Source of the DNA: Paracoccaceae bacterium
GTDB taxonomy: Bacteria > Pseudomonadota > Alphaproteobacteria > Rhodobacterales > Rhodobacteraceae
Length of the DNA stretch: 64,000 bases
Assembly: GCA_006226775.1 (NCBI GenBank)
Contig: SBGD01000076.1
Coordinates: 33,370 to 97,369 of the forward strand
Direction of reading: 5' to 3'
Shown in pieces: positions 16,851-31,288 of the stretch. Every line of letters starts with the position of its first letter. The first letter of the stretch is position 1. The notes below the pieces were generated by a model. It had not been told where the DNA came from, searched no databases, and saw nothing but the letters and a program-made list of their open reading frames with translations. The translations under genes were made by a program, and so were the position numbers.

Positions 16851-16862
16851 GCGCCCTCGCGG

Positions 16863-20466
<3,604 letters not shown>

Positions 20467-20470
<4 letters not shown>

Positions 20471-22575
20471 TCCCCGGGCTCCTCGCGCAGGACAAAGGCC
20501 GTGACCGATTCCGCCGCCACGCGGGTGCGCCGCACATCCATCGCCATCGCCGATTGCTCGGCCTGCGCGGTGTCGATCTTGCGCACCCAGGTCCGGGTGC
20601 CGGGATCGGGCAGCACCAGCACCTGCGACCGGGCCTCGCGGTTGAAAGCGATCAGCACGGTGTCCATCGAGGCATTGCCCGGCACGCTTTCGGCACAGCC
20701 GCGCAGCACGAGGCAGAGGCTCGACAGCCCCGGGTCGCGCCAGTTCAGGCTGGAGCCGTCAAAGGCCCGCCATTCGACGTCCTTCAGCCCGTCGACCTGG
20801 CGCACCGCGCCGTGCAGGAAGGTGTTCTGCCGCACCGCGGCGTGCTCCTTGCGAAACCGGATAAGGGCTGCGGTAAAGGCGATCTGGGCGTCGTCGAGCT
20901 TGTCCCATTCGATCCAAGCCGTCGGATTGTCCTGGCAATAGGCGTTGTTGTTGCCGCCCTGGCTGTTGCCGCCTTCATCGCCCGCCAGCAGCATCGGCGT
21001 GCCCTGCGACAGCAGCACCGTGGCCAGCATGTTGCGCTGGCGCTGCTTGCGCCCGGCAACGATCAGCGGCAGGTCGGTGTCGCCCTCGACGCCGAAATTG
21101 TCGGAATGGTTGGCGTGGTGGCCGTCGTGGTTGTCCTCGCCATTGGCCTCGTTGTGGCGTTCGATATAGGCGGTGGCATCGGCCAGGGTAAAGCCGTCAT
21201 GCGCAGCCACGAAATTCACCGAGGACCAGGCGCGCCGCCCCTGCTTGTCGAAGAGCGAGGCCGAGCCCAGCAGCGCCGAGCCCAGGTCCTGCGCGCTATG
21301 CCCGTCACCGCGCCAGAAGCGGCGCACGGTATCGCGGCTGCGGTCGTTCCACTCGGCGAAGTTCGGCGGGAAGTTGCCCAGCTGATAGCCGCCGGGGCCG
21401 ATGTCCCAGGGCTCGGCGATCATCTTGACCCCGGCCAGCACCGGGTCCTGGCGCAGCGCGGTCAGGAAGGTGCCGCCCGCCTCGAACCCCTGCCAGCCGC
21501 GGCAGAGCGTGGTGGCCAGGTCGAAGCGGAAACCGTCGACGCCCATCGCCTGCACCCAGAAGCGCAAGCTGTCCATGATCATCCGCAGCACGAAGGGATG
21601 GCTGACATCCAGCGTATTGCCGCAGCCGGTGTCGTTGACGTAATAGCGCGGCTGGCCGTCGAGCAGCCGGTAATAGGCGGCATTGTCGAGGCCGCGAAAG
21701 CACAGGGTAGGCCCCATGTGATCGCCCTCGGCCGAGTGGTTGTAGACCACGTCGAGAATCACCTCGATCCCGGCGGCATGGAAGCGCTCGACCATGGCGC
21801 GAAAGCCGCGCACGCCCTTGGGCCCGAAATAGCGCGGCTCGGGGGCGAAGAAGCCGATGGTGTTGTAGCCCCAGTAGTTGACCAGCCCCTTGTCGCGCAG
21901 CATGGCTTCCGACTTCAGCGCCTGCACCGGCAGGATCTCGACCGCGTCGACGCCCAGCCGGGTCAGATGCTCGAGCATCGCATCCGAGGCAAAACCGTCA
22001 TAGGTGCCGCGCTGTTTCTCCGGCACTTCGGGGTGCAGCATGGTGGCGCCCTTGACATGGGCCTCGTAGATCAGCCCGCCGTCATGGCCGCAGGCCAGGG
22101 TCCGGGCGTCCATCGGGAAATCGCCCGGATCCGAGACCACCGATTTGGGCACATGGCGCGCGCTGTCGGCGGTGCTGAAGGACATGTCGCCCTCGGGCGC
22201 GCCGATCTGGTAGCCATAGGTGGCGCCATGCCCGGTGAAGGCGCCAAAGAACTCGCGGGTATAGGGGTCCAGCAGCAGCTTGTTGGGGTTGAAGCGGTGG
22301 CCGCGTTCGGGCGCATGGGGCCCGTCGACCCGGTAGCCATAAAGCGTTCCGGGCCGCAGCCCCGGCACATAGCCGTGCCAGACCGCGCCGGTGCGCTCGG
22401 GCAGGGCGATGCGGTGCTCCTCGCGCAGGCCATCGGCCGAGAACAGGCAGAGCGTGACTTTCGAGGCATTCTCGGAAAACACCGCGAAATTGGTGCCGTC
22501 GCCGGTGAAATGCGCGCCCAGCCGGTTGGCCCGGCCGGACTGGATGTCGATGGTCATCGGCGCCCTCGTGTTCAT
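20467..22575 (-). CDS. glgX: glycogen debranching enzyme GlgX
   Basis: 702 residues: an N-terminal CBM48-type domain ('NRLGAHFTGDGTNFAVFSEN'), then a GH13 barrel with 'VILDVVYNHSAEGDHMGPTL', the catalytic Asp in 'GVDGFRFDLATTLCR', Glu in 'KMIAEPWDIGPGGYQLG' and 'FVAAHDGFTLADATAY'. It hydrolyses alpha-1,6 branches of phosphorylase-limited glycogen. ATG 22575 overlaps the glgA stop (ATGA). A second ATG 18 bp downstream is possible. Confidence 0.94.
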
Positions 22576-24014
22576 TCCGACAGGACCTCTTGATATAGCG
22601 CGGCATAGGCCCGTGCCGAGGTGTCCCAGCCCACTTCCTGGCGCATCGCCGCGCGTTGCAGCATCTGCCAGGCGTCGCGGTCGGCATAGGTCCGAAAGAC
22701 CCGGTCGAGCACCCCGGCGATGCCCTCGGCGCTGACCTCCTCGAACAGAAAGCCGGTGCCGACCCCGGCGCGGAGCGCGGCGAGATTGGCATCGATCACC
22801 GTATCGGCCAGCCCGCCGGTGCGCGCCACCACCGGCAATGTGCCGTAGCGCAGCCCGTAAAGCTGGGTCAGCCCGCAAGGCTCGAACCGCGAGGGGATGA
22901 GGATCGCGTCGCTGCCGCCCTGCATCAGGTGCGAAAACGCCTCGTCATAGCCGATGTAACAGCCGACCTTGCCGGGGAACTCTTCCGCCGCCGCCTTGAA
23001 GGCGGCTTCCAGCTCGGGCGCGCCGGTGCCCAGCACCGCCAGTTGCCCGCCACCCGCGACCAGGTGCGGGATCGCGCCGACCAGCGCGTCCAGCCCCTTC
23101 TGCTCGGTCAGCCGGCTGATGACGCAAAAGAGCGGCCCTTGGTGGTCGGGATCGAGCGCCAGTTGCTTGCAGAGCGCCGCGCGATTGCCGGCCTTGCGCG
23201 CCAGCGTCTTGCTGTCGAAGGTCTGCGCCAGCGCCTTGTCCTTCGCCGGATTCCAGGCCGCGGTGTCGATGCCGTTGAGGATGCCCGAAAGCACATCGGC
23301 GCGCGCCTGCAGGATGCCCTCGAGCCCCATGCCGAACTTCGGCGTCAGGATCTCGCGCGCATAGGTCGGGCTGACGGTGGTGATCCGGTCGGCAAAGGCC
23401 AGCCCGGCCTTCAGAAAGGCGACATCGCCGTGATATTCGTAGCCCGCACCGGGATAGAACCAGTCGCCGCGCAGCCCCAACTCGCCCCGGGTATGCCCGC
23501 CGAAGCGGCCCGGAAAGGCGATGTTGTGGATCGTCATCACGGTTTTCGGCACCGGCACGCCGGGTTGCTTGAGATAGACCGGCGTCAGCCCGGCCTGCCA
23601 GTCATGGGCATGGACCACATCGGGTTTCCAGCCCAGCAGCCCGTCGAAGCTGATCCGCGCCGCCGCCTGGGCCAGCGAGCCGAAGCGGCGGTGATTGTCG
23701 TCCCAATCCTTGCCCGCCGGGTCGGAGTAGGGCCCGCCCGGCCGGTCGAAAAGCTGCGGCGCATCGAGCAGCAGCAGGGTCACGCCCTCGGCCTCGACCT
23801 CGACCAGCCGCCCGGCCCCGCCGGGCAGGTCGCCGAAGCTCGCCACCTCGGTGCCCCGTGCCACCAGCGGCATCAGCGCCGGATAGGCCGGCAGCACGGT
23901 CTTGACGTCGATCCCCAGGGGCCCAAGCGCCCCGGGCAGGGCGCCGGCCACATCCGCCAGCCCGCCGGTCTTGATGAAGGGCGCGCATTCGGAGGTGACC
24001 ATGAGCACGTTCAT
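22572..24014 (-). CDS. glgA: glycogen synthase (ADP-glucose type)
   Basis: 480 residues of a GT5 enzyme that adds glucose from ADP-glucose to the growing chain. The N-terminal ADP-glucose loop 'KTGGLADVAGALP' and the C-terminal 'SRFEPCGLTQLYGLRYGTLP' motif are clear. The start is taken at 'MNVLMVTSECAPF', the usual GlgA N-terminus; an ATG three codons upstream (24023) overlaps the glgC end and is an alternative. Confidence 0.94.
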   Translation of the reverse strand: MNVLMVTSECAPFIKTGGLADVAGALPGALGPLGIDVKTVLPAYPALMPLVARGTEVASFGDLPGGAGRLVEVEAEGVTLLLLDAPQLFDRPGGPYSDPAGKDWDDNHRRFGSLAQAAARISFDGLLGWKPDVVHAHDWQAGLTPVYLKQPGVPVPKTVMTIHNIAFPGRFGGHTRGELGLRGDWFYPGAGYEYHGDVAFLKAGLAFADRITTVSPTYAREILTPKFGMGLEGILQARADVLSGILNGIDTAAWNPAKDKALAQTFDSKTLARKAGNRAALCKQLALDPDHQGPLFCVISRLTEQKGLDALVGAIPHLVAGGGQLAVLGTGAPELEAAFKAAAEEFPGKVGCYIGYDEAFSHLMQGGSDAILIPSRFEPCGLTQLYGLRYGTLPVVARTGGLADTVIDANLAALRAGVGTGFLFEEVSAEGIAGVLDRVFRTYADRDAWQMLQRAAMRQEVGWDTSARAYAALYQEVLSE

Positions 24015-24015
24015 C

Positions 24016-25278
24016 TCAGCCATCGAGCTTGTCGATCATGCTTTGGGTGATCAGGCAGATGCCGTTCTCGGACCGGCGGAACCGGCGCGCATCCTCCTTG
24101 GGATCCTCGCCCACCACCAGGCCATCGGGGATCTTGACGCCGCGGTCGATCACCGCGTTCTTGATCTTCGCCTTGCGGCCGATATCGGCATAGGGCAGCA
24201 CGATCACCCCGTCGAGCTCGGCAAAGCTGTGGGTGCGCACCCCGGTGCTGAGCAGGCAGCGATGCAGCTTTGAGCCCGAGATGATGCAGCCGCCCGAGAC
24301 CATCGAGGACACCGCCGAGCCGCGGCGGCCTTCCTCGTTGTGGATGAACTTGGCCGGGGGGACCAGCTCGGAATAGGTCCAGATCGGCCAGTCATGCTGG
24401 AAGAGGTCAAGCTCGGGCTTGAAATCGGTCAGGTCGATATTGGCCTGCCAATAGGCATCGATGGTGCCGACATCGCGCCAGTAGGGCGTGTCCTCCAGCC
24501 CCGAGAGCACGCACGAGCGGCCGAAGGGATGGGCATAGGCGCCGCCCTGGGCGACGATGGCGGGAATGATGTCATGGCCGAAGTCATGGGTGCTGTCGGG
24601 GTTCGCCGCATCCTTCTTCAGCACCTCGTAGAGATATTCGGCCTCGAAGACATAGATCCCCATGCTGGCCAGCGCGCGGCTCTCGTCGCCGGGCATGGCG
24701 GGCGGGTTCTCGGGCTTTTCGACGAATTCGAGGATCTTGTCGGTGTCGTCGACGCCCATCACGCCAAAGGCCCGGGCCTCGTCGCGCGGCACCTCGATAC
24801 AGCCCACGGTGACCTTGGCACCAGAGCGCACATGCTGCTCGACCATGATCGAGTAGTCCTGCTTGTAGATATGGTCGCCCGCCAGGATCAGGATGTACTT
24901 CGGCCCGTAACCCTTGATGATATTGAGGTTCTGCGTCACCGCATCCGCGGTGCCCTTGTACCAGTTGGTCTCGTCGAGCTGTTGCGAGGCGGGCAGGATA
25001 TCGAGGCTCTCGTTGCGCTCGGCGCGGAAAAAGCTCCAGCCGCGCTGCAGGTGGCGGATCAGCGAATGCGCCCGGTATTGCGTCGCCACGCAGATCCGCC
25101 GCATCCCGGAATTGACCGCGTTGGACAGCGCAAAGTCGATGATCCGGGTCTTGCCGCCGAAATAGACCGCCGGCTTCGCCCGGATATCGGTCATCTCCTT
25201 CAATCGGCTGCCGCGCCCGCCCGCCAGCACATAGGCCATGGTCTGTTGTGCAAGAATATGTCTCGGTGTGTCTGTCAT
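24016..25278 (-). CDS. glgC: glucose-1-phosphate adenylyltransferase
   Basis: 420 residues. It makes ADP-glucose, the committed step of bacterial glycogen synthesis. The nucleotide-binding '[17 protein letters not shown]' and the substrate loop '[14 protein letters not shown]' are visible, with a left-handed beta-helix C-terminus typical of GlgC. The ATG has a strong GGGGAGG box, the best in the operon. The glgC stop and the glgA start are 1 bp apart. Confidence 0.95.
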   Translation of the reverse strand: MTDTPRHILAQQTMAYVLAGGRGSRLKEMTDIRAKPAVYFGGKTRIIDFALSNAVNSGMRRICVATQYRAHSLIRHLQRGWSFFRAERNESLDILPASQQLDETNWYKGTADAVTQNLNIIKGYGPKYILILAGDHIYKQDYSIMVEQHVRSGAKVTVGCIEVPRDEARAFGVMGVDDTDKILEFVEKPENPPAMPGDESRALASMGIYVFEAEYLYEVLKKDAANPDSTHDFGHDIIPAIVAQGGAYAHPFGRSCVLSGLEDTPYWRDVGTIDAYWQANIDLTDFKPELDLFQHDWPIWTYSELVPPAKFIHNEEGRRGSAVSSMVSGGCIISGSKLHRCLLSTGVRTHSFAELDGVIVLPYADIGRKAKIKNAVIDRGVKIPDGLVVGEDPKEDARRFRRSENGICLITQSMIDKLDG

Positions 25279-25312
25279 CGGGTCCTCCCCTGGTTCCGAC
25301 AGGAGCCTCTGG

Positions 25313-27523
25313 TCATTTTCCCTGGAATTTCAGGAACATGGTCGCCAGCGGCGGGATTGTGAGTTCAAGCGACTGCGTGCAGCCATGGGCCGCCTCGGCG
25401 GTGGTCCGGCGGGGGCCGGGATTGACCTGGCCCGAGCCGCCGTAAACGGTCGCATCGGTGTTCAGAACCTCCTCCCAGGGGCCTTCGACCGGTACGCCGA
25501 TCCTGTAGCCGGTGCGCGTGACCGGCGTGAAATTGCACACGACCAGGACAGGGTCGGCGCCGTCCTTGCCGGACCGGACCCAGGAGAAAATGCTCTCTTC
25601 CGCATTGCCGCCATCGATCCAGCGGAAGCCCTCGGGTTTGCTGTCCAACTGGTACAGACCCGGCGTCGCGCAATAGAGCCGGTTGAGATCGCGCACCAGC
25701 GCCTGCACGCCCTTGTGCGGCGCGAAATCCAGCAGGTGCCAGTCGATGCTGGTCTCGTTGTTCCACTCTTCGGATTGCGCGATCTCGCAGCCCATGAAGA
25801 GCAGCTTCTTGCCCGGATGGCCCCACATGAAGCCGTAATAGGCCCGCAGGTTGGCAAAGCGCTGCCAGTCGTCGCCCGGCATCCGCCCCAGCATCGAGCC
25901 CTTGCCATGCACCACCTCGTCATGGCTGATCGGCAGCACGAAATTCTCGGAAAAGGCATAGTGCAGCCCGAAGGTCATCTTGTCGTGGTGGTACTTCCGG
26001 TTGATCGGGTCTTCGCCCATGTAGCGCAGGGTGTCGTTCATCCAGCCCATGTTCCACTTGAAGCCGAAGCCCAGCCCGCCGGTGTCGGTGGGGGCGCTGA
26101 CGCCGGGAAAGGCGGTGCTTTCCTCGGCGATGGTCATGATGCCGGGCTGGTCGGCATAGACCGCCTCGTTCATCCGCTGCATGAAGCTGATCGCTTCCAG
26201 GTTCTCGCGCCCGCCGTGGACATTGGGCACCCATTCGCCCTCTTTGCGCGAATAGTCGCGATAGAGCATGGAAGCCACCGCATCGACCCGAAGCCCGTCG
26301 ATGTGGTATTCGTCCAGCCAGAATTTCGCGTTGGCGATCAGGTAGTTGGCCACTTCGACGCGGCCATAGTTGTAGACCAGCGTGTTCCAGTCGGGGTGAA
26401 AGCCTTCCTTCGGATCGGCATGCTCGTAAAGCGCCGAGCCGTCGAACCGGCCCAGCCCGTGCTGGTCGGTCGGGAAATGCCCGGGCACCCAGTCGATGAT
26501 CAGCCCCAGCCCGGCGGCGTGGCAGGCATCGACGAAATGGCGGAAATCCTCGGGTGTGCCAAAGCGCGAGGTCGGCGCGAACAGCCCCACCGGCTGATAG
26601 CCCCAGGATCCGCCGAAGGGATATTCGCTGATCGGCGTGGTCTCGATATGGGTGAAGCCCATGTCCTTGACATAGGGCACCAGGACATCCGCCATCTCGC
26701 GCCAGGTCAGCGAGCGGCCGTCTTCCTCCGGCACCCGCCGCCAGCTTTCGAGATGCACCTCGTAGACCGAGATCGGCGCGTCGATGCGGTGCGCCTCGGC
26801 GCGCGAGGTCATCCAGGGCTTGTCCTGCCAGTCGTAACCGCGCAGGTCGCGCACCACCGAAGCCGTGCGCGGCGGCAGTTCGGCGCCGAATCCCACCGGG
26901 TCGGCCTTGAGCGGCAGAAGCTGGCCGCCGGCATCCAGAAGCTCGTACTTGTAGGAGGTGCCGTCGCCGATGCCGCCGATGAAGATCTCGTGCACGCCGG
27001 TGGCGCCGCGCCGGCGCATCACGCAGCGCCGCCCGTCCCAGCCGTTGAAATCGCCCACCACCGAGACCCGCTTGGCATTGGGCGCCCAGACCGCGAAATG
27101 CGTGCCGTCGACGCCCTCATGGGTCATCACATGGGCGCCCAGCGCGCGCCACAGGTGGCCATGGGTGCCTTCGCCCAGCAGGTATTCGTCGATCTCGCCC
27201 AGAACCGGGCCGAAGCCGTAGGGATCGGCCTCGGTCCAGGTCTCGCCGGCGCGGGTCAGGCGCAGGCGATAGGCAAAGCGGCTTTTTCGTCGTGGAATCA
27301 GCGCGGCAAAGACGCCGTTGCCCCCTTCGGCCCGGTCGAGCGTCACCACCGGCTTGCCGGTCGCGGCGTCGAGGACCTCCACGCTGTCGGCCTCGGGCCG
27401 GAAGGCGCGGATCACCAGTTTGCCGTCGTGGTCGTGCAGGCCCAGCACGGCAAAGGGATTGCCGTGACTGCCCGAGGCCAGCGACGCCGCTTCGTCGGGG
27501 TGAATGAGGGGGCTATCCGTCAT
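25313..27523 (-). CDS. glgB: 1,4-alpha-glucan branching enzyme
   Basis: 736 residues, the common GlgB length: two N-terminal beta domains (the second beginning near '[20 protein letters not shown]'), then the GH13 barrel with '[14 protein letters not shown]', '[19 protein letters not shown]', '[11 protein letters not shown]' and '[20 protein letters not shown]'. It introduces alpha-1,6 branches. The start overlaps the glgP stop (ATGA); the gap to glgC is 34 bp. Confidence 0.95.
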   Translation of the reverse strand: MTDSPLIHPDEAASLASGSHGNPFAVLGLHDHDGKLVIRAFRPEADSVEVLDAATGKPVVTLDRAEGGNGVFAALIPRRKSRFAYRLRLTRAGETWTEADPYGFGPVLGEIDEYLLGEGTHGHLWRALGAHVMTHEGVDGTHFAVWAPNAKRVSVVGDFNGWDGRRCVMRRRGATGVHEIFIGGIGDGTSYKYELLDAGGQLLPLKADPVGFGAELPPRTASVVRDLRGYDWQDKPWMTSRAEAHRIDAPISVYEVHLESWRRVPEEDGRSLTWREMADVLVPYVKDMGFTHIETTPISEYPFGGSWGYQPVGLFAPTSRFGTPEDFRHFVDACHAAGLGLIIDWVPGHFPTDQHGLGRFDGSALYEHADPKEGFHPDWNTLVYNYGRVEVANYLIANAKFWLDEYHIDGLRVDAVASMLYRDYSRKEGEWVPNVHGGRENLEAISFMQRMNEAVYADQPGIMTIAEESTAFPGVSAPTDTGGLGFGFKWNMGWMNDTLRYMGEDPINRKYHHDKMTFGLHYAFSENFVLPISHDEVVHGKGSMLGRMPGDDWQRFANLRAYYGFMWGHPGKKLLFMGCEIAQSEEWNNETSIDWHLLDFAPHKGVQALVRDLNRLYCATPGLYQLDSKPEGFRWIDGGNAEESIFSWVRSGKDGADPVLVVCNFTPVTRTGYRIGVPVEGPWEEVLNTDATVYGGSGQVNPGPRRTTAEAAHGCTQSLELTIPPLATMFLKFQGK

Positions 27524-29898
27524 GCGCTTTTTTCCAATCCTCCCAGGTCCGCCGGGCCCACGCGCCAGATGTCGCGCGCATAGCCCCGGATCGTGCGGTC
27601 GGACGAGAACCAGCCCATGTTTGCCGTGTTCTTCAACGCCATGGCCGACCAGCCGGTCTTGTTGCGGTATGCCAGATCGACGCGGCGCTGGGCGTCGAAA
27701 TAGCTGTCGAAATCGCAGGTCACGAGGAAGTAGTCGTGATCGTAGAGATTGCCGACAAGCTCATGATACCGCGTCACCTCGTCGGGGCAGAACACGCCGT
27801 CGACGATCTGGCCCAGGACCCGGCGCAGGCGCGGGCTGGCCTCGATGGCGGCGCGGGCGAAGCCGTGTTCCTGGCGCCGGGCCTCGACCTCGCGGGCGGT
27901 CAGGCCGAAGAGAAAGAAGTTCTCGGGCCCCACATGCTCGCGGATCTCGACATTGGCGCCGTCCAGCGTGCCCACGGTCAGCGCGCCGTTCAGGGCGAAC
28001 TTCATGTTGCCGGTGCCGGACGCCTCCTTGCCCGCGGTCGAGATCTGTTCCGAGAGGTCGGAGGCGGGGATCAGGGTCTCGGCCATGGTGACGTTGTAGT
28101 TGGGCGGAAACACCACCTTGAGCAGATCGCCGGTCACCGGGTCGTTGTTGATCTTGGCCGCCACGTCGTTGATCAGCCGGATGATCTGTTTGGCGGTGTG
28201 ATAGCCCGGCGCCGCCTTGCCGCCGAAGACCTTCACCCGCGGGGTCCATTCCGCCTTGGGATTGTCGCGGATCTCGTTCCAGAGCGCGATGGTCTCGAGA
28301 ATGTTCATCAACTGGCGCTTGTACTCGTGGATCCGCTTGATCTGGACGTCGAACATCGCGTCGGGGTCGACCCGCACGCCGCAGGTCTCGTCGATCCACT
28401 GCGCCAGCTTCACCTTGTTGGTGCGCTTGGCGGCCCGGAAATCGGCCAGGAAGGCCTTGTCGCCGGCCTTGGCGTTGAGTTGCGCCAATTGCTCGAGGTC
28501 GGAGACCCAGCCGTCGCCGATCTCGCGGCTGATCAGCTCGCTCAGCGGCTCGTTGCAGGTATAGAGCCAGCGCCGCGGGGTGATGCCGTTGGTCTGGTTG
28601 ACGATCCGGTCGGGATGGATGCGGTGCAGGTCGGCAAAGACCGTTTCCTTGACCAGTTCGGTGTGCAGCGCGCTGACGCCGTTGACCTTGTGCGCCATGA
28701 TGAAGGCCAGTTCGCCCATGCGCACCTCGGAATGTTCGATGATGCGCGGGCTGCCGGGGTATTCGGCCTGGTGGGCGGCGTCGATGGCGCGGATGATCTC
28801 GAGGTGGCGGGGCAGGACATAGCCCATCAGCCCCTCGTGCCAGCGCTCGAGCGCCTCGGGCAGCAGGGTGTGGTTGGTATAGCCCAGGCATTTGCGGGTG
28901 ATCTCGATGGCGGCGTCCATCTCGATCCCGTGGTCGTCGACCAGCTGGCGGACAAGCTCGGGGCCGGCAATCGCCGGGTGGGTGTCGTTGAGCTGGATCG
29001 CGACGTGATCGGGCAGGGTGGCCAGGTCGTCGTGATCGTAGAGGAAGCGGCGGATCAGGTCCATGATCGAGGCGGCGGTGAAGAAGTATTCCTGCTTCAG
29101 CCGCAACTGCTTGCCCGCGTCGGTGGTGTCATCGGGATAGAGCACGCGGCTGATGGTCCGCGCCAGCGCCTCGGAGCGGCCGGCGGCGAGGTAATCGCCG
29201 CGGTTGAAACTGTCGAGGTCGAAGACCCCGGCGGGCTTGGCGCCCCAGAGCCGCAGGGTATTGCCCCAGACCCCCTGCCAGCCGATCACCGGCGTGTCAT
29301 AGGCGGTGGCCAGCACGGTTTCCGAGGGGTGCCAGCGGGCCTTGCCCTCGTGATGCTCGACATGGCCGCCGAAACGGATGCGGTATTTCACTTCCGGGCG
29401 CTCGAATTCCCAGGCATGGCGCTGGCTCAGCCAGGTCTCGGCGGTCTCGATCTGCCGGCCGTCCGAGAATTTCTGCTCGAACAGCCCGTGCTCATAGCGG
29501 ATGCCGTAGCCGTAGGCCGGAATGCCCAGGGTGGCCAGCGAATCCATGAAACAGGCGGCCAGCCGGCCCAGCCCGCCATTGCCCAGCGCCGCATCGGGCT
29601 CGTCCAGCACGATCGCGTCGTAGTCCTGGCCGAGGTCCTCGATCGCCGCGCGGGCGATCTTGTCGAGCCCGAGGTTGGAGGCGACATCCTCGACCAGGCG
29701 ACCGACCAGGAACTCGAGCGACAGGTAATAGACCCGTTTCGCACCGGTCTCGTAGGTCTGTCTGGTGCTGCGATACCAGTGGTCGACCATCCGGTCGCGC
29801 AGGGCCAGCGACAGCGCGATCCGCCAGTCATAGACCGAGGCATGGTCGGCGTCCTTGCCCAGCGAATAGCGGATATGGTGAAGGATTTCGTCTTTCAT
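27520..29898 (-). CDS. glgP: glycogen/starch/alpha-glucan phosphorylase
   Basis: 792 residues, GT35. It releases glucose 1-phosphate from glycogen ends. The pyridoxal phosphate lysine region '[20 protein letters not shown]' is intact, and '[20 protein letters not shown]' marks the N-terminal domain. It is the first gene of the seven-gene operon glgP-B-C-A-X-malQ-pgm, so synthesis and breakdown genes share one transcript. A LacI-type operator-like palindrome lies 34 bp upstream of the start. Confidence 0.95.
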   Translation of the reverse strand: MKDEILHHIRYSLGKDADHASVYDWRIALSLALRDRMVDHWYRSTRQTYETGAKRVYYLSLEFLVGRLVEDVASNLGLDKIARAAIEDLGQDYDAIVLDEPDAALGNGGLGRLAACFMDSLATLGIPAYGYGIRYEHGLFEQKFSDGRQIETAETWLSQRHAWEFERPEVKYRIRFGGHVEHHEGKARWHPSETVLATAYDTPVIGWQGVWGNTLRLWGAKPAGVFDLDSFNRGDYLAAGRSEALARTISRVLYPDDTTDAGKQLRLKQEYFFTAASIMDLIRRFLYDHDDLATLPDHVAIQLNDTHPAIAGPELVRQLVDDHGIEMDAAIEITRKCLGYTNHTLLPEALERWHEGLMGYVLPRHLEIIRAIDAAHQAEYPGSPRIIEHSEVRMGELAFIMAHKVNGVSALHTELVKETVFADLHRIHPDRIVNQTNGITPRRWLYTCNEPLSELISREIGDGWVSDLEQLAQLNAKAGDKAFLADFRAAKRTNKVKLAQWIDETCGVRVDPDAMFDVQIKRIHEYKRQLMNILETIALWNEIRDNPKAEWTPRVKVFGGKAAPGYHTAKQIIRLINDVAAKINNDPVTGDLLKVVFPPNYNVTMAETLIPASDLSEQISTAGKEASGTGNMKFALNGALTVGTLDGANVEIREHVGPENFFLFGLTAREVEARRQEHGFARAAIEASPRLRRVLGQIVDGVFCPDEVTRYHELVGNLYDHDYFLVTCDFDSYFDAQRRVDLAYRNKTGWSAMALKNTANMGWFSSDRTIRGYARDIWRVGPADLGGLEKSA

Positions 29899-29931
29899 GC
29901 GTACAAGCTCACAAGTTTGGCGTTGCGCGAC

Positions 29932-29945
29932 TGTTAGCGCTAAAA
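29932..29945. promoter_or_regulatory. candidate LacI-family operator upstream of the glycogen operon
   Basis: TGTTAGCGCTAAAA contains the perfect 10-bp palindrome TTAGCGCTAA and is one base from a full 14-bp palindrome. The central GC/CG core and flanking A/T are typical of operators for LacI/GalR-family regulators. It sits within the 147 bp between the P450 stop and the glgP start. The regulator is not encoded next to it. Confidence 0.5.
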
Positions 29946-30045
29946 CGCCTCAAGATCTACCGTGTTCCTGCGGCATTGGCGGAAATGCCACAAGATCAAC
30001 TCACCTTGCGCGTCCGGCGGGCGCGGGGCAAGGGGCGTCGCGCCT

Positions 30046-31230
30046 TCAGCGCGCGCAAAGGTGCAGGGCGTCGAGCCCGTGGAAGTGGTAGAGATCGGCG
30101 TAGCGCGGCGGCGTCGTGATGTGCAGCCCCGGCAGGCGGTCGAAAAGCACCCGCAGGGCGATCTGCGTCTCCAGCCGCGCCAGCGGCGCGCCGACGCAGA
30201 AATGCCGCCCGGCGCCAAAGGCGGCATGCGCCTTGAGCGGGCGGGTCGGGTCGAAAGTGTCGGGGGCGTCCCACATCTGCGGATCGCGCCCGGCGGCGCC
30301 CAGCAGAAGGCCGATGCGCTGGCCCCGGCGGATCTCGGCGCGGCCGATCTGCACATCCTCATAGGCCCAGCGGGTGAACATGTGCAGCGGCGGATCAAAG
30401 CGCAGGATCTCCTCGACCGTGGCGGCAATCGCCCCGGGGGTCAGCCAGGCAGGATCGGCGCCATGCTCGAGCAGCGCCTTCACCCCGTTGCCCAGGGTAT
30501 GCACCGTCGCCTCGTGCCCGGCATTGAGCAGCAGAACGCAGGTGGCAATCAGCTCCTCGGCGCTCAGCCGGTCGTCATCGCTGCCGGCCGCGATCAACTG
30601 GCTGATCAGGTCGTCCTGCGGCGCGCGGCGCCTGGCGGCGATCAACTCGGAGAGATAGGCGGCAAAGTCGCGTGCCGCGGCATTGGCCGCCTCCTCGATG
30701 GCGCGGTCGCGGCGCGCCTGGTACATTGCCACCATGGCATTGGACCAGCCCAGCAGTTGCGGCCCCATGTCCTCGGGCACCCCCAGCAGGCGGGCAATGA
30801 TGCGCACCGGCACCTGGGTGGCATAGGTGGGGAGCAGGTCGAAGCCGCCCGCGGGCAGCGCGTCGACCAGCGCGTGACAGGTGGCCTCGATCTCGGGCGC
30901 CATTGCGGCCACCCGCGCCGAGGTGAAGGCGCGCAGCACCATCTTGCGCAGCCGGGTGTGGCGCGGCGGCTCCAGTTCCAGCATCGAGTTGTCGTCGATG
31001 GCGTGAAAATCCTTGAGATGCGGGGGCCGCGGCGCGGGCTGATCGGCGGGGCATTCGCGGCCCAGGCGGCTGTCGCGCAGGGCGGCATTGACGCTGGCGA
31101 AGGAAAAGGCGCAATCGATGCCGTAGTCCTGCCAGTGATGCACCGCGCCTTGCGCGCGGGCCGCGGCATAGAAGGGATAGGGGTTCTGGACGAACGCCGG
31201 ATCGGTCGGGGATTGGGTCAGCATGGCCAT
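30046..31230 (-). CDS. cytochrome P450
   Basis: 394 residues, a soluble bacterial class P450. The haem-thiolate loop 'FGAGRHFCVGAPLARLE' puts the ligand at Cys345. The I-helix oxygen-activation motif is 'LNAGHEATVH' and the K-helix ExxR is in 'VEEILRFDPPLH'. No ferredoxin or ferredoxin reductase gene is adjacent, so it must borrow electron carriers. ATG 31230 follows a GAGG box. It is divergent from the dctB-like gene by 58 bp. The substrate is unknown. Confidence 0.93.
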   Translation of the reverse strand: MAMLTQSPTDPAFVQNPYPFYAAARAQGAVHHWQDYGIDCAFSFASVNAALRDSRLGRECPADQPAPRPPHLKDFHAIDDNSMLELEPPRHTRLRKMVLRAFTSARVAAMAPEIEATCHALVDALPAGGFDLLPTYATQVPVRIIARLLGVPEDMGPQLLGWSNAMVAMYQARRDRAIEEAANAAARDFAAYLSELIAARRRAPQDDLISQLIAAGSDDDRLSAEELIATCVLLLNAGHEATVHTLGNGVKALLEHGADPAWLTPGAIAATVEEILRFDPPLHMFTRWAYEDVQIGRAEIRRGQRIGLLLGAAGRDPQMWDAPDTFDPTRPLKAHAAFGAGRHFCVGAPLARLETQIALRVLFDRLPGLHITTPPRYADLYHFHGLDALHLCAR

Positions 31231-31288
31231 GGGCCCATCCTCGCTGCCTGACTTCCCTTTGCAAGCCCTGACGCGCTAATGTGGACCC

